Source: Flavobacteriaceae bacterium (GTDB lineage Bacteria; Bacteroidota; Bacteroidia; Flavobacteriales; Flavobacteriaceae). Taken from it: 19,538 bases of DNA. This document shows positions 1 through 7,356 of the stretch, one piece after another. Position 1 is the stretch's first letter. Each line of letters begins with the position of its first letter. The notes beneath the pieces were generated by a model that did not search any database, was not told the DNA's origin, and was given only the letters and a program-made list of their open reading frames with translations. The position numbers and the translations under genes were made by a program. The DNA lies in assembly GCA_013003145.1 (NCBI GenBank), contig JABDLH010000126.1, positions 1-19,538 of the forward strand. The letters run 5' to 3'.

Positions 1-523
1 AGTGCTTTCCTGGAGAAAGAATTTTGCGGACAGCAGGTTCTCTGCCACCTTTACCGGGAATATCAACAATATGACCATTACCGATGTTAAAAACGGTAAC
101 CTGGATGAACAGACTTTCTTTGGTGAAAGAGACAAGGCCTTTTTACTTGCATCAGCCCCGGACAGTAAATTCACGCTAAACCTGAATTACGACAAGGATT
201 GGTTTAACGCCGGGCTCGGATTCACCCGTTTTAGCAAAATAGAATTGCTCGATTTCCAAACCTTTGAAGATCCTGCAGATTACGGGGGATTCCAGAACCA
301 GATCGTTGCGGCAACTGATACCTATGACCCTAAATTGGTCACTGACCTGGTATTAGGCTTTGAACTCTGTGACAACCTCAAATTGAACGTTGGAGCCAAT
401 AATCTTTTCAATGTATACCCCGACCAGCAGGACGACTGGACAGAGGCCGGTGGATACTGGGATTCCGTGCAGATGGGATTCAGCGGAACCTTCTACTATA
501 CGAGGTTAGGATTTAATTTCTAA
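1..523 (+). CDS. TonB-dependent receptor, C-terminal part (5' end outside window)
   Basis: This is the end of an outer-membrane beta-barrel protein that would import a ligand using energy from TonB-ExbBD. The open frame runs off the left edge (codons start at base 2), so only about the last 173 residues are visible. Seen in the sequence: alternating aromatic/polar strands, a NNLFNVYPD-type segment near residue 135 that is very common shortly before the end of TonB receptor barrels, and a terminal phenylalanine, which is the usual outer-membrane assembly signal. The plug and any N-terminal domain lie outside the window, so the substrate cannot be judged. The gene is followed by a strong hairpin terminator and is probably the last gene of its transcript. 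Confidence 0.88.
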   Translation, partial: VLSWRKNFADSRFSATFTGNINNMTITDVKNGNLDEQTFFGERDKAFLLASAPDSKFTLNLNYDKDWFNAGLGFTRFSKIELLDFQTFEDPADYGGFQNQIVAATDTYDPKLVTDLVLGFELCDNLKLNVGANNLFNVYPDQQDDWTEAGGYWDSVQMGFSGTFYYTRLGFNF

Positions 524-545
524 GTAAATCAGAAAAGAAAACAAG

Positions 546-575
546 AAGAGCTGCTCTAATAGGCAGCTCTTTTTT
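546..575 (+). terminator. Rho-independent terminator after the receptor gene
   Basis: A perfect 9-bp stem (AAGAGCTGC at 546-554 pairing with GCAGCTCTT at 563-571) with an 8-base loop runs directly into a T tract (570-575). It lies 23 bases past the stop codon of the receptor gene and ends just 13 bases before the next start codon. Confidence 0.9.
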
Positions 576-582
576 ATTTTAG
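575..582 (+). promoter_or_regulatory. Possible -7 element for the ureohydrolase gene
   Basis: TATTTTAG matches the Bacteroidota -7 consensus TAnnTTTG except at one position. It begins inside the T tract of the preceding terminator and lies five bases before the ATG at 588. I see no convincing -33 box at the right distance, because that place is taken by the terminator stem. Confidence 0.3.
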
Positions 583-587
583 GTGTT

Positions 588-1367
588 ATGAAAAAAATTG
601 TACTGCAGGGTATGGCCTATGACGAAAGGTCATCTTACCAGAGGGGGCCGGCACTCGCCCCTCCGTTGATCAGGCTGGCTTACCTGAACGACTCGTCCAA
701 TACCTGTGCAGAAAACGGGATGGATATTCCCGAGGATATCATTGATGATAAAGGTGATTATGCCATTAAGGATCATTTTGATATAGAAAGGCATACCCTG
801 GAAAACCTTTCAGGCGGACTCCCGATATTGACCCTGGGGGGAGATCACTCCATTACCTACCCCCTATTAAAAGCGATCCACCTGGTACATGGCCCGGTTG
901 ATATTCTCCATATTGATGCACATGCCGACCTGTATGACAATTTTGAAGGGGACCGACTATCACATGCCTGCTCTTTTGCCAGAATCATGGAGGAACAGCT
1001 TGCAGAGAACCTGGTACAAGTAGGAATTCGCACTTTAAATATACCGCAGAAAGAACAAGCAGATAAATTTGGAGTACAAATCATAGAGATGAAAGATTGG
1101 GAATTAGCCCGCTTGCCCGAATTTAAAAATCCCCTCTATATCTCCCTGGATATAGATGCCCTGGACCCGGCCTTTGCCCCTGGGGTTTCTCACCTGGAAC
1201 CGGGTGGCTTCAGTACCCGGGAAGTCCTCGCTATATTACAATCCATTAAAACCAAGGTTATCGGCGCAGATCTTGTGGAATTCAACCCTAAGAACGATGT
1301 CAATGAGCAGACGGCCATGGTATGTGGTAAACTCTTTAAAGAATTGGTCGCCCTGATGATCAAATAA
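588..1367 (+). CDS. Ureohydrolase (arginase/agmatinase/formimidoylglutamase superfamily), compact form
   Basis: A cytoplasmic binuclear-manganese hydrolase that would cleave a guanidino or formimino group, releasing urea or a related product. All six expected metal ligands are visible: H87 in GGDHS, D110/H112/D114 in the HIDAHAD block, and D188/D190 in the SLDIDALDP block. E231 in the GADLVEFNP segment matches the Glu that contacts the guanidinium group in the family. At 259 residues it is shorter than typical arginases or agmatinases (about 300), mainly at the N-terminus before GGDH. The substrate cannot be settled from sequence: agmatinase or an arginase-like role is most likely, with formimidoylglutamase less so since no hut genes are nearby. 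The ATG at 588 starts right behind a terminator, so the gene is probably transcribed alone. Confidence 0.85.
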   Translation: MKKIVLQGMAYDERSSYQRGPALAPPLIRLAYLNDSSNTCAENGMDIPEDIIDDKGDYAIKDHFDIERHTLENLSGGLPILTLGGDHSITYPLLKAIHLVHGPVDILHIDAHADLYDNFEGDRLSHACSFARIMEEQLAENLVQVGIRTLNIPQKEQADKFGVQIIEMKDWELARLPEFKNPLYISLDIDALDPAFAPGVSHLEPGGFSTREVLAILQSIKTKVIGADLVEFNPKNDVNEQTAMVCGKLFKELVALMIK

Positions 1368-1432
1368 AATATCGGATTTTACCCTGTAACAAATCTGTTC
1401 TTGTTGCGTCTCAATACCAAACTCCTTTAAGA

Positions 1433-2905
1433 TTGAAGACCCTGATTTTTACCTCAATGTTTAGCCTTTTACTGTGGACACAGTTAACCGGGCAGGAAAT
1501 AAGCGGGCGAATCCTGGATGTAAATACAGGAAAACCTGTAGCCTTTGCCACCATCCAGTCCGACCTAATGGAGGGTGTGATCAGTAATGATGAAGGGTAT
1601 TTTGTCTTGCCACATGGCAAGGCAGCAAGCAGGCTTACCATCTCCTGCATGGGATACCAGACCAAGACGATGCCGCTGGAAAAACTGAAAACATCTGATG
1701 CTGTCATTTTACTGGATGAGGCAGTGGTTATCCTGGACGAGGTCATGGTCAGCAACCTTAGGCCGGACCCCTACCAAATCCTTAGAAAAGTTCAAGAACG
1801 TATTCCCGATAATTATGATTTCGATGAACGTTCATACAGGTTGTTTTTCAGGGAGACTTCAAAGGCAGATTTCGAGGACCTGGAGATGGAGGTTGAAAAA
1901 GCATCCCATGTCAGTAAAGCGCAAAGGGAGAAGACCAACCAGGAACTCCGGGCCCTATCAAGCACAGTCAGGGAGAGCCAATCTAAAAATTTTAAAGACT
2001 TCCTGGGCAACTTTATGATCCGCAACGCAGATTCATCCAAACTGGAAGTTGTAAAAGCAACAGAGCTACTAGACAGTAAGAAGGATTTTTCTATGGAAAA
2101 GGTAGAGGAAAGAGCTAAGAAAATTGTGCTGCAGTACCTGGATACCAGTCAGACCTACACCGTAAAGACCGGGATTATAAAAATTGATAATGAGATGAGT
2201 CTTAAAGATGAGAACCAGGATGATGATGAAGGTTTTTACGACATAGGATCCCTAAAATCCCAGACCAGATCCCTCTTTAACCAGGGCAGGTTTCAATCAG
2301 AATCGATCCTCCTGCAACTTATGGACCCGAAATTTTACGAGTACCGTTACCTGAAATCCACCATGCTGGGTGATGAGCTGATCCATGTGATCTCCTTTGA
2401 ACCCAACAAGGGAAAAGCTAAATACAGTGGAAAATTCTTTGTGAATGCCGATAATTTTGCCCTGGTAAAAACTGATTATGCCTATGCCCCGGGAAAGAGG
2501 GGTGCTAAATTTAACCTGAAACTGTTGTTGGGAGTCAAGTTCATAGAGAACATTGAAAATGGCACTATAATTTACAAGCGCGGTGAACAGGGCAAATACA
2601 GACCATCATACATCCTTCATAACGAGGGTATCTACGTATATGTACACCGCCCCTTTAAATTTATCGAGAATAGCCCAGCTAAAAATAAGGTCCGGTTCGA
2701 CTTCAAGATGGCCGGGAACTTCATCGAGCGTTCAGAATTACTGATCAGTTCATCAGATCCATTAGCGCCGGGAGCCTACGAGCAAGTGCAGGATTCGGAA
2801 AAAGTAAAATTTCTCGAATTAAAGAAATATGATCCTACTTTGTGGCAGGATACGGAAATCCTTCAGCCCCTGCAGGAAATGAAAAATTTTGAAGCCATAG
2901 AATAA
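1433..2905 (+). CDS. Exported CarboxypepD_reg-like domain protein of unknown function
   Basis: A secreted or envelope protein of the Bacteroidota. From the N-terminus: a signal peptide (residues 1-20, Lys-2 then a hydrophobic run ending in TGQ), then a carboxypeptidase-regulatory-like beta-sandwich of about 70-80 residues (ISGRILDVNTGKPVAFATI near 23-41, SCMGYQTKT near 71-79), then a long region starting with a DPYQILRKVQERIPDNY-type segment that recurs in flavobacterial proteins of this kind. No catalytic motif is recognisable. The start is uncertain: TTG at 1433 gives a complete signal peptide with a basic N-region; ATG at 1457 is possible but removes it. The stop lies one base from the stop of the convergent ferredoxin gene, leaving no room for a terminator. 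Confidence 0.82.
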   Translation: MKTLIFTSMFSLLLWTQLTGQEISGRILDVNTGKPVAFATIQSDLMEGVISNDEGYFVLPHGKAASRLTISCMGYQTKTMPLEKLKTSDAVILLDEAVVILDEVMVSNLRPDPYQILRKVQERIPDNYDFDERSYRLFFRETSKADFEDLEMEVEKASHVSKAQREKTNQELRALSSTVRESQSKNFKDFLGNFMIRNADSSKLEVVKATELLDSKKDFSMEKVEERAKKIVLQYLDTSQTYTVKTGIIKIDNEMSLKDENQDDDEGFYDIGSLKSQTRSLFNQGRFQSESILLQLMDPKFYEYRYLKSTMLGDELIHVISFEPNKGKAKYSGKFFVNADNFALVKTDYAYAPGKRGAKFNLKLLLGVKFIENIENGTIIYKRGEQGKYRPSYILHNEGIYVYVHRPFKFIENSPAKNKVRFDFKMAGNFIERSELLISSSDPLAPGAYEQVQDSEKVKFLELKKYDPTLWQDTEILQPLQEMKNFEAIE

Positions 2906-2906
2906 A

Positions 2907-3260
2907 TTACTCCTCCGGGTGCATAAAGCGTTGCTTGGCCATCAGGGTCTCCACGGATTCTACATGCTCATCATCAGGCACGCAACAATCTACGGGACAG
3001 ACAGCTGCACATTGAGGTTCCTCGTGGAATCCCTGGCATTCTGTACACTTATCCGGTACAATGTAGTAGATCTCATCGCTAATCGGCTCCTGGACTTCCT
3101 CTGCATCCACTTCGTTCCCATCAGGTAGGACCACCTTACCGGAAAGCGATGTGCCATCCTTGTAACGCCACTCGTCCGCACCTTCATAAATGGCGGTATT
3201 AGGGCATTCCGGTTCACATGCTCCACAGTTAATGCATTCGTCTGTTATTACAATTGCCAT
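2907..3260 (-). CDS. Ferredoxin with two 4Fe-4S clusters (Alvin-like type)
   Basis: A small cytoplasmic electron carrier. The first motif is C9-x2-C12-x2-C15-x3-C19-P; the second is C72-x2-C75-x8-C84-x3-C88-P, with the eight-residue loop and C-terminal extension of the Allochromatium (Alvin) ferredoxins, known for very low redox potentials. Unusually, about 50 residues separate the two motifs, with an acidic, poorly hydrophobic insert at about residues 29-66. Two further cysteines, C92 and C93, follow the second motif. The start ATG is clear because the mature family begins [10 protein letters not shown]. Transcription probably starts from the minus-strand promoter at 3393-3424, giving a leader of roughly 125 bases. 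The gene is divergent from the acyl-CoA reductase, a possible redox link that is not proven. The physiological partner is unknown. Confidence 0.92.
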   Translation of the reverse strand: MAIVITDECINCGACEPECPNTAIYEGADEWRYKDGTSLSGKVVLPDGNEVDAEEVQEPISDEIYYIVPDKCTECQGFHEEPQCAAVCPVDCCVPDDEHVESVETLMAKQRFMHPEE

Positions 3261-3382
3261 AAGCTCTGTCTTTGTTGAAAGTTTATAGATCCATAACGAC
3301 CTATTAAACTGATTCTTATACTTCTCCGGGGGATAGCTTCACTATTCCTTAGAGAGCGGGCTCTTGGTTCTCCCGCATTTCC

Positions 3383-3390
3383 TATTTTTG
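3383..3390 (+). promoter_or_regulatory. Promoter -7 element for the acyl-CoA reductase gene
   Basis: TATTTTTG is a perfect match to TAnnTTTG. A TTG at 3364-3366 lies 16 bases upstream, slightly short for the -33 box. A start site a few bases after 3390 would leave a leader of about 30 bases to the ATG at 3429, but almost none to the ATG at 3402, which favours the downstream start. Confidence 0.65.
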
Positions 3391-3392
3391 CA

Positions 3393-3424
3393 CAAAGGTA
3401 AATGCTAATCCAATCCCTTACAAA
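3393..3424 (-). promoter_or_regulatory. Divergent promoter for the ferredoxin gene
   Basis: Read on the minus strand, TTTG (3421-3424), 20 bases, then TACCTTTG (3393-3400): both boxes fit the Bacteroidota consensus exactly. Its -7 box sits two bases from the plus-strand -7 box, so the two polymerases would compete for the same DNA. Confidence 0.6.
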
Positions 3425-3428
3425 TATA

Positions 3429-4496
3429 ATGGGCGACCACTCACTAAGATTAAAAGCTTTTGTTAAACTTGGAGCATTCTTCAGGGAATTTATATCATCT
3501 GTAACACATGGTGACAGCTCAGGATATTCTGAGGATGAATGGATATCAGACTTCCGTACGGCCATCGGGCTTGCCTCACAGCAGAATCCTTGGTTTACGG
3601 AGGAATCCCAGCTCCAGGCCATAGAGAATTGGGGACAGGCCCTGGAAAAGGATTCCCTGGAGACCTGGTTGGCCGGATATTCATTAAAGACCGCTGATCC
3701 TAAAATAGTAGCCTTGATCATGGCAGGGAACATTCCTTTAGTAGGTTTTCATGATTTTCTATCTGCCCTAATAACCGGTAATTCTGTTTTGGTTAAATTA
3801 TCTTCCAAGGATAAAGTGTTATTTCCCTTTATCGCCAAATATCTTATTTCTGCAGAACCATCTTTAGAATCCGCTATTACCTTTACCGATGGTCGACTTA
3901 GCGGTTATGATGCGGTGATCGCCACAGGAAGTAATAACAGCGCAAGATATTTTGAGTATTATTTCGGAAACAAACCGAACATCATCCGTAAGAACCGAAA
4001 CTCCGTCGCCGTCCTGGACGGAACGGAAAATGAAACACAATTGAATGCCCTGGGTAGGGACATTTTCGATTATTTTGGGATGGGTTGCCGGAATGTCTCC
4101 AAATTCTATGTGCCGGAAACGTATAAATTCGATAAATTCTATGAATCGATCGAATCTTTTTCAGGAGTTCTCAATCATACCAAATACGCCAATAATTACG
4201 ATTATAACAAGGCGGTTTACCTTATGAGCGAATTCCCCATCCTGGATAACGGCTTTCTGTTGCTGAAGGAGGACAGCTCTTACAGCTCTCCCATTGGCAC
4301 CGTTTTTTACGAGCGTTACAGGAATAAAGAGGATTTAAAGCATAGATTGGAACAAGATCAGGAACAAATACAATGCGTCGTAAGTAGTTCCGGAGAAATT
4401 GGCCTTCCTTTTGGACAGGCACAATCTCCCGGACTTTCAGATTACGCCGACGGTATAGACACCGTTGAATTCATGCTAAAAATAGCACAGCAGTAG
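3429..4496 (+). CDS. Acyl-CoA reductase, LuxC family
   Basis: A member of the LuxC fatty-acyl reductase family (aldehyde dehydrogenase fold), which reduces acyl-CoA or an acyl-enzyme to a fatty aldehyde with NADPH. Numbered from the ATG at 3429 (355 residues): a MAGNIPLVGFHDFLSAL-type segment near 98-114, then the G-M-G-C-R-N-V-S-K motif whose cysteine (about residue 220) fits the acyl-carrying nucleophile of LuxC. The frame stays open to an ATG at 3402, nine codons upstream, but the later ATG is preferred because flavobacterial homologues begin a few residues before RLKAFVKLG and because of the promoter position. No LuxD/LuxE partner is nearby. It is followed by serC and serA, a neighbourhood I believe recurs in Flavobacteriaceae; its substrate and purpose are unknown. 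Confidence 0.86.
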   Translation: MGDHSLRLKAFVKLGAFFREFISSVTHGDSSGYSEDEWISDFRTAIGLASQQNPWFTEESQLQAIENWGQALEKDSLETWLAGYSLKTADPKIVALIMAGNIPLVGFHDFLSALITGNSVLVKLSSKDKVLFPFIAKYLISAEPSLESAITFTDGRLSGYDAVIATGSNNSARYFEYYFGNKPNIIRKNRNSVAVLDGTENETQLNALGRDIFDYFGMGCRNVSKFYVPETYKFDKFYESIESFSGVLNHTKYANNYDYNKAVYLMSEFPILDNGFLLLKEDSSYSSPIGTVFYERYRNKEDLKHRLEQDQEQIQCVVSSSGEIGLPFGQAQSPGLSDYADGIDTVEFMLKIAQQ

Positions 4497-4497
4497 C

Positions 4498-4518
4498 CGG
4501 GAGGATATCCCGCTTTTT
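4498..4518 (+). terminator. Weak hairpin terminator after the acyl-CoA reductase gene
   Basis: A 5-bp stem (CGGGA 4498-4502 with TCCCG 4508-4512, five-base loop) followed by C and five T residues, starting right after the stop codon. The stem is short, so read-through into serC is plausible. Confidence 0.5.
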
Positions 4519-4561
4519 GGCTGTAACTTATGACTTTAAAATATTAAAAGAATATAACACC

Positions 4562-5626
4562 ATGAAAAAACATAATTTTAGTGCAGGACCCTGTATCCTA
4601 CCCCAGGAAGTAATGCAGAAAGCTGCTTCTGCAGTGATCGAACTGGATGATATCGGCCTGTCCCTGATCGAGATTTCTCACCGGAGCAAGGAGTTTGTCG
4701 ATATCATGGAAGAAGCCCGGTCTCTTGCACTGGAATTATTGGGACTGCAGGGTAAAGGATACCAGGCTTTATTCCTGCATGGGGGTGCCAGCATGGAGTT
4801 CCTGATGGTTGCCTACAATTACCTCGAAAAAAAGGCCGGGTACATCAATACCGGAACCTGGAGTGATAAAGCGATCAAAGAAGCACGTCTCTTCGGAGAA
4901 GTGGTAGAAGTGGCTTCCTCCAAGGACAAAAATTACAACTTTATCCCCAAGGGTTATAAGATACCGGGAGACCTGGATTACCTCCACATGACCTCTAACA
5001 ATACTATTTACGGAACACAGTTTAAAGAGATCCCGAAGACAGATCGGCCGTTGATATGCGACATGAGCTCTGATATTTTCTCCAGGCAGTTAGACTTCTC
5101 CCAGTTTGACCTTATTTATGCGGGGGCACAAAAGAACATGGGACCGGCAGGGGTGACCCTGGTCGTGGTCAGGGAAGATACCCTGGGCAAGGTGAGCAGA
5201 AAGATCCCTTCCATGATGGATTACCAGGTGCATATAGAGAAAGACAGCATGTTTAACACGCCCCCGGTATTCCCGGTATATACATCATTACTGACCCTGC
5301 AATGGCTTAAGGAGCTGGGCGGTATACCGGCCATTGAAGAAGTGAACGAGAAGAAGGCACAGCTCCTGTATTCAGAGATCGATCTGAATCCACTTTTTAA
5401 AGGTTTTGCCGCAAAAGAAGATCGATCGAACATGAATGCCACTTTTACCCTGAGCGACGAAAAACTGAAGGATACCTTTGACAGTATGTGGAAAGAAGCC
5501 GGCATTAACGGGCTTAACGGTCACCGTTCTGTTGGTGGTTATAGGGCTTCTATGTATAATGCTCTTTCCTTGGAAAGTGTAGGTGTATTGGTCGATATAA
5601 TGAGTGACCTGGAGCGAAAAGGCTGA
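4562..5626 (+). CDS. serC: Phosphoserine aminotransferase
   Basis: A cytoplasmic PLP enzyme that converts 3-phosphohydroxypyruvate and glutamate to phosphoserine and 2-oxoglutarate, the second step of serine synthesis; the family also acts in pyridoxal phosphate synthesis. Visible in order (numbered from the ATG at 4562, 354 residues): HNFSAGPCILP at the N-terminus, HRSKEF (40-45), LHGGASMEF (72-80), SNNTIYGTQ (145-153), the PLP-binding YAGAQK with K191, and GHRSVGG (320-326). The frame is open to a TTG at 4517, but the protein family starts at MKKHNFSAGP, so the ATG is right. serA follows after 33 bases, and the two clearly form a serine biosynthesis unit. Length and motifs are standard for the family. 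Confidence 0.96.
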   Translation: MKKHNFSAGPCILPQEVMQKAASAVIELDDIGLSLIEISHRSKEFVDIMEEARSLALELLGLQGKGYQALFLHGGASMEFLMVAYNYLEKKAGYINTGTWSDKAIKEARLFGEVVEVASSKDKNYNFIPKGYKIPGDLDYLHMTSNNTIYGTQFKEIPKTDRPLICDMSSDIFSRQLDFSQFDLIYAGAQKNMGPAGVTLVVVREDTLGKVSRKIPSMMDYQVHIEKDSMFNTPPVFPVYTSLLTLQWLKELGGIPAIEEVNEKKAQLLYSEIDLNPLFKGFAAKEDRSNMNATFTLSDEKLKDTFDSMWKEAGINGLNGHRSVGGYRASMYNALSLESVGVLVDIMSDLERKG

Positions 5627-5659
5627 TAGGAATCTGTAATAAATAAAATTTAAAAAGAA

Positions 5660-6613
5660 ATGAAAGTACTGGCTAATGACGGAATTTCCTCATCGGGAAT
5701 TGCTCTGCTAGAGAATGCAGGACATGAAGTGATCACTACCCGGGTTGCCCAGGAACAACTGGCTTCTTATATCAATCAACACAAAATAGACGTGTTACTG
5801 GTTCGCAGTGCCACCGAGGTCAGGAAAGAACTTATAGACCAGTGTCCCAGCATTAAACTGGTTGGCCGCGGAGGTGTTGGCATGGACAATATAGATGTAG
5901 CCTATGCCGAGGAAAAAAGCATCCACGTAGTAAATACTCCGGCAGCATCCTCCGATTCTGTTGCCGAATTGGTATTTGCCCACCTTTTCGGAGGGGTCAG
6001 GTTTTTGCACAATGCCAACAGGGATATGCCCCTGGAAGGGGACAGCAACTTTAAAAAACTCAAGAAATCCTATGCAAAAGGAATAGAACTCCGTGGAAAA
6101 ACCCTGGGGATTGTAGGTTTTGGTCGCATTGGCCAGGCTACCGCAAAAATAGCCCTGGGCGTAGGCATGAAGGTCATTTATCATGACCCTAATGTAGAAA
6201 AGGCAGAGATCACCATTCCCTTTTATGATGGGCAAACAGTATCGTTTCAATTTGAAAGCCTGCCTAAAGAAGATGTGCTGCAACAAGCTGATTTTATCAG
6301 CCTCCACCTGCCTTCTCAGAAAGAATATGTTATCGGCAAGGAAGAACTGGAAGCTGCAGGCTCTATAATCGGTATTGTCAATGCTGCCAGGGGTGGTGTC
6401 ATTGATGAGGTGGCCCTGGTCGATGCCTTAGAAAATGGGAGTGTTTCATTTGCAGGCCTGGATGTCTACGAATCAGAACCATCCCCAGAGGTCAGGATAC
6501 TGATGCATCCCAATATATCCCTGACACCACATATCGGTGCAGCGACGGAAGAAGCGCAGGACAGGATAGGTCAGCAGTTGGCAGAGCAGATCCTATCGCG
6601 ATTACAACATTGA
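5660..6613 (+). CDS. serA: D-3-phosphoglycerate dehydrogenase, short form without ACT domain
   Basis: An NAD-dependent D-2-hydroxyacid dehydrogenase. Next to serC it is most likely the first enzyme of serine synthesis, oxidising 3-phosphoglycerate. Visible: the substrate-phosphate loop VGRGGVGMDNID (68-79), the Rossmann motif GFGRIG (153-158), catalytic R244 (NAARGG), E273 (YESEP) and H291 (TPHIGA). With 317 residues it ends right after the dehydrogenase fold and lacks the C-terminal ASB/ACT domains that give serine feedback inhibition in the long forms, so allosteric control must differ. A short extra stretch (about residues 183-200) lies after the cofactor-binding strand. It is cotranscribed with serC, and its stop lies 50 bases before the DUF937 gene without a terminator. 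Confidence 0.92.
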   Translation: MKVLANDGISSSGIALLENAGHEVITTRVAQEQLASYINQHKIDVLLVRSATEVRKELIDQCPSIKLVGRGGVGMDNIDVAYAEEKSIHVVNTPAASSDSVAELVFAHLFGGVRFLHNANRDMPLEGDSNFKKLKKSYAKGIELRGKTLGIVGFGRIGQATAKIALGVGMKVIYHDPNVEKAEITIPFYDGQTVSFQFESLPKEDVLQQADFISLHLPSQKEYVIGKEELEAAGSIIGIVNAARGGVIDEVALVDALENGSVSFAGLDVYESEPSPEVRILMHPNISLTPHIGAATEEAQDRIGQQLAEQILSRLQH

Positions 6614-6663
6614 AAATATGTTTGGGATTTTTAATAAATTATAAACCTATAAAATTAATAAGG

Positions 6664-7299
6664 ATGGCCGGAATATTAGATCTACTACAAAGCAGTGAAG
6701 GAAAACAAATGATACAGGGACTCTCCAGGGAAACCGGGGCACCTGCTCACAAAACTGCAGACGTGCTGAGCATGGCATTACCCTTATTGCTCGGTGGAAT
6801 GAAGAAGAACGCTACTGATGAAAAGGGGGCGCAAAGCCTTATGAATGCCCTGAATAGCAGTAAGCATGACGGCAGTATTTTAAATAACCTGGGCGGTTTA
6901 TTTGAAGGGGGTGTCGATGACCATATCCTGAAGGACGGCGCTGGAATTCTGGGTCATGTTTTTGGGAACAAACAAGCCCCTGTGGAACAGGCTTTAAGCC
7001 AGAAATCGGGATTGGATACCGCTACTATTGCAAAAATTTTAAAAGTCGCCGCCCCGGTTATTATGGGATACCTGGCTAAGCAAAAATCCAAACATGACGT
7101 CAGTGATACCGGGAGTATGAACTCGCTACTAGGCGGACTGCTTGGAGGGCAACCGGAACAAAACCAAAGCTTATTGATGAGCCTGATCGATGCTGATGGC
7201 GATGGCAGCGTACTGGATGACGTTGCCGGTATGGTTATGGGCAACAAGAAAAAAGGTGGAGGAATTGGTGGTATGCTCGGTGGATTGTTCGGAAAATAA
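6664..7299 (+). CDS. DUF937 domain protein
   Basis: A 211-residue protein of the DUF937 (YidB-related) type, function unknown. Visible: an N-terminal helical segment MAGILDLLQSSEGKQMIQGL, a MALPLLLGGMKKNA motif (37-50) typical of the domain, a second copy-like helix pair with VAAPVIMGYLAKQ (128-140), and a Gly/Leu-rich tail (LLGGLLGG near 155-162, GGMLGGLFG at the end). Between them lies a DADGDG stretch (176-181), a Ca-binding-loop-like sequence. No signal peptide is evident. The start is placed at the ATG at 6664; the frame is open to a TTG at 6610 overlapping serA, but that extension is not domain-like. It is probably the last gene of the serC-serA transcript, since a strong terminator follows. 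Confidence 0.82.
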   Translation: MAGILDLLQSSEGKQMIQGLSRETGAPAHKTADVLSMALPLLLGGMKKNATDEKGAQSLMNALNSSKHDGSILNNLGGLFEGGVDDHILKDGAGILGHVFGNKQAPVEQALSQKSGLDTATIAKILKVAAPVIMGYLAKQKSKHDVSDTGSMNSLLGGLLGGQPEQNQSLLMSLIDADGDGSVLDDVAGMVMGNKKKGGGIGGMLGGLFGK

Positions 7300-7328
7300 C
7301 CCCTGCCGGCTTAACACTCTTTAACAAG

Positions 7329-7356
7329 ACCATTTGCTAACCCAAATGGTTTTTTT
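7329..7356 (+). terminator. Rho-independent terminator after the DUF937 gene
   Basis: ACCATTTG (7329-7336) pairs perfectly with CAAATGGT (7343-7350) across a six-base loop, followed by a run of seven T (7350-7356). It closes the serC-serA-DUF937 transcript 30 bases past the stop codon. Confidence 0.9.

Noticed and set aside
3402..3428. Upstream ATG of the acyl-CoA reductase
   Set aside because: Not excluded, but it would leave only a few bases of leader behind the -7 box and adds residues not seen in homologues I know, so the ATG at 3429 was chosen.
3248..3733. 161-codon minus-strand open frame spanning the ferredoxin upstream region
   Set aside because: It overlaps both divergent promoters and the start of the acyl-CoA reductase gene, and its translation has no recognisable domain.
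4517..4561. TTG start 15 codons upstream of serC
   Set aside because: It lies in terminator-like sequence and the SerC family begins at MKKHNFSAGP; the ATG at 4562 is preferred.
5795..6307. Long open frame (170 codons) on the minus strand inside serA
   Set aside because: It lies wholly inside a motif-complete serA gene in the opposite direction, with no domain, promoter or start signal of its own; it looks like a shadow of codon bias.
6610..6663. TTG start of the DUF937 gene overlapping the serA stop
   Set aside because: The added residues are not domain-like and an ATG at 6664 fits the start of the family.
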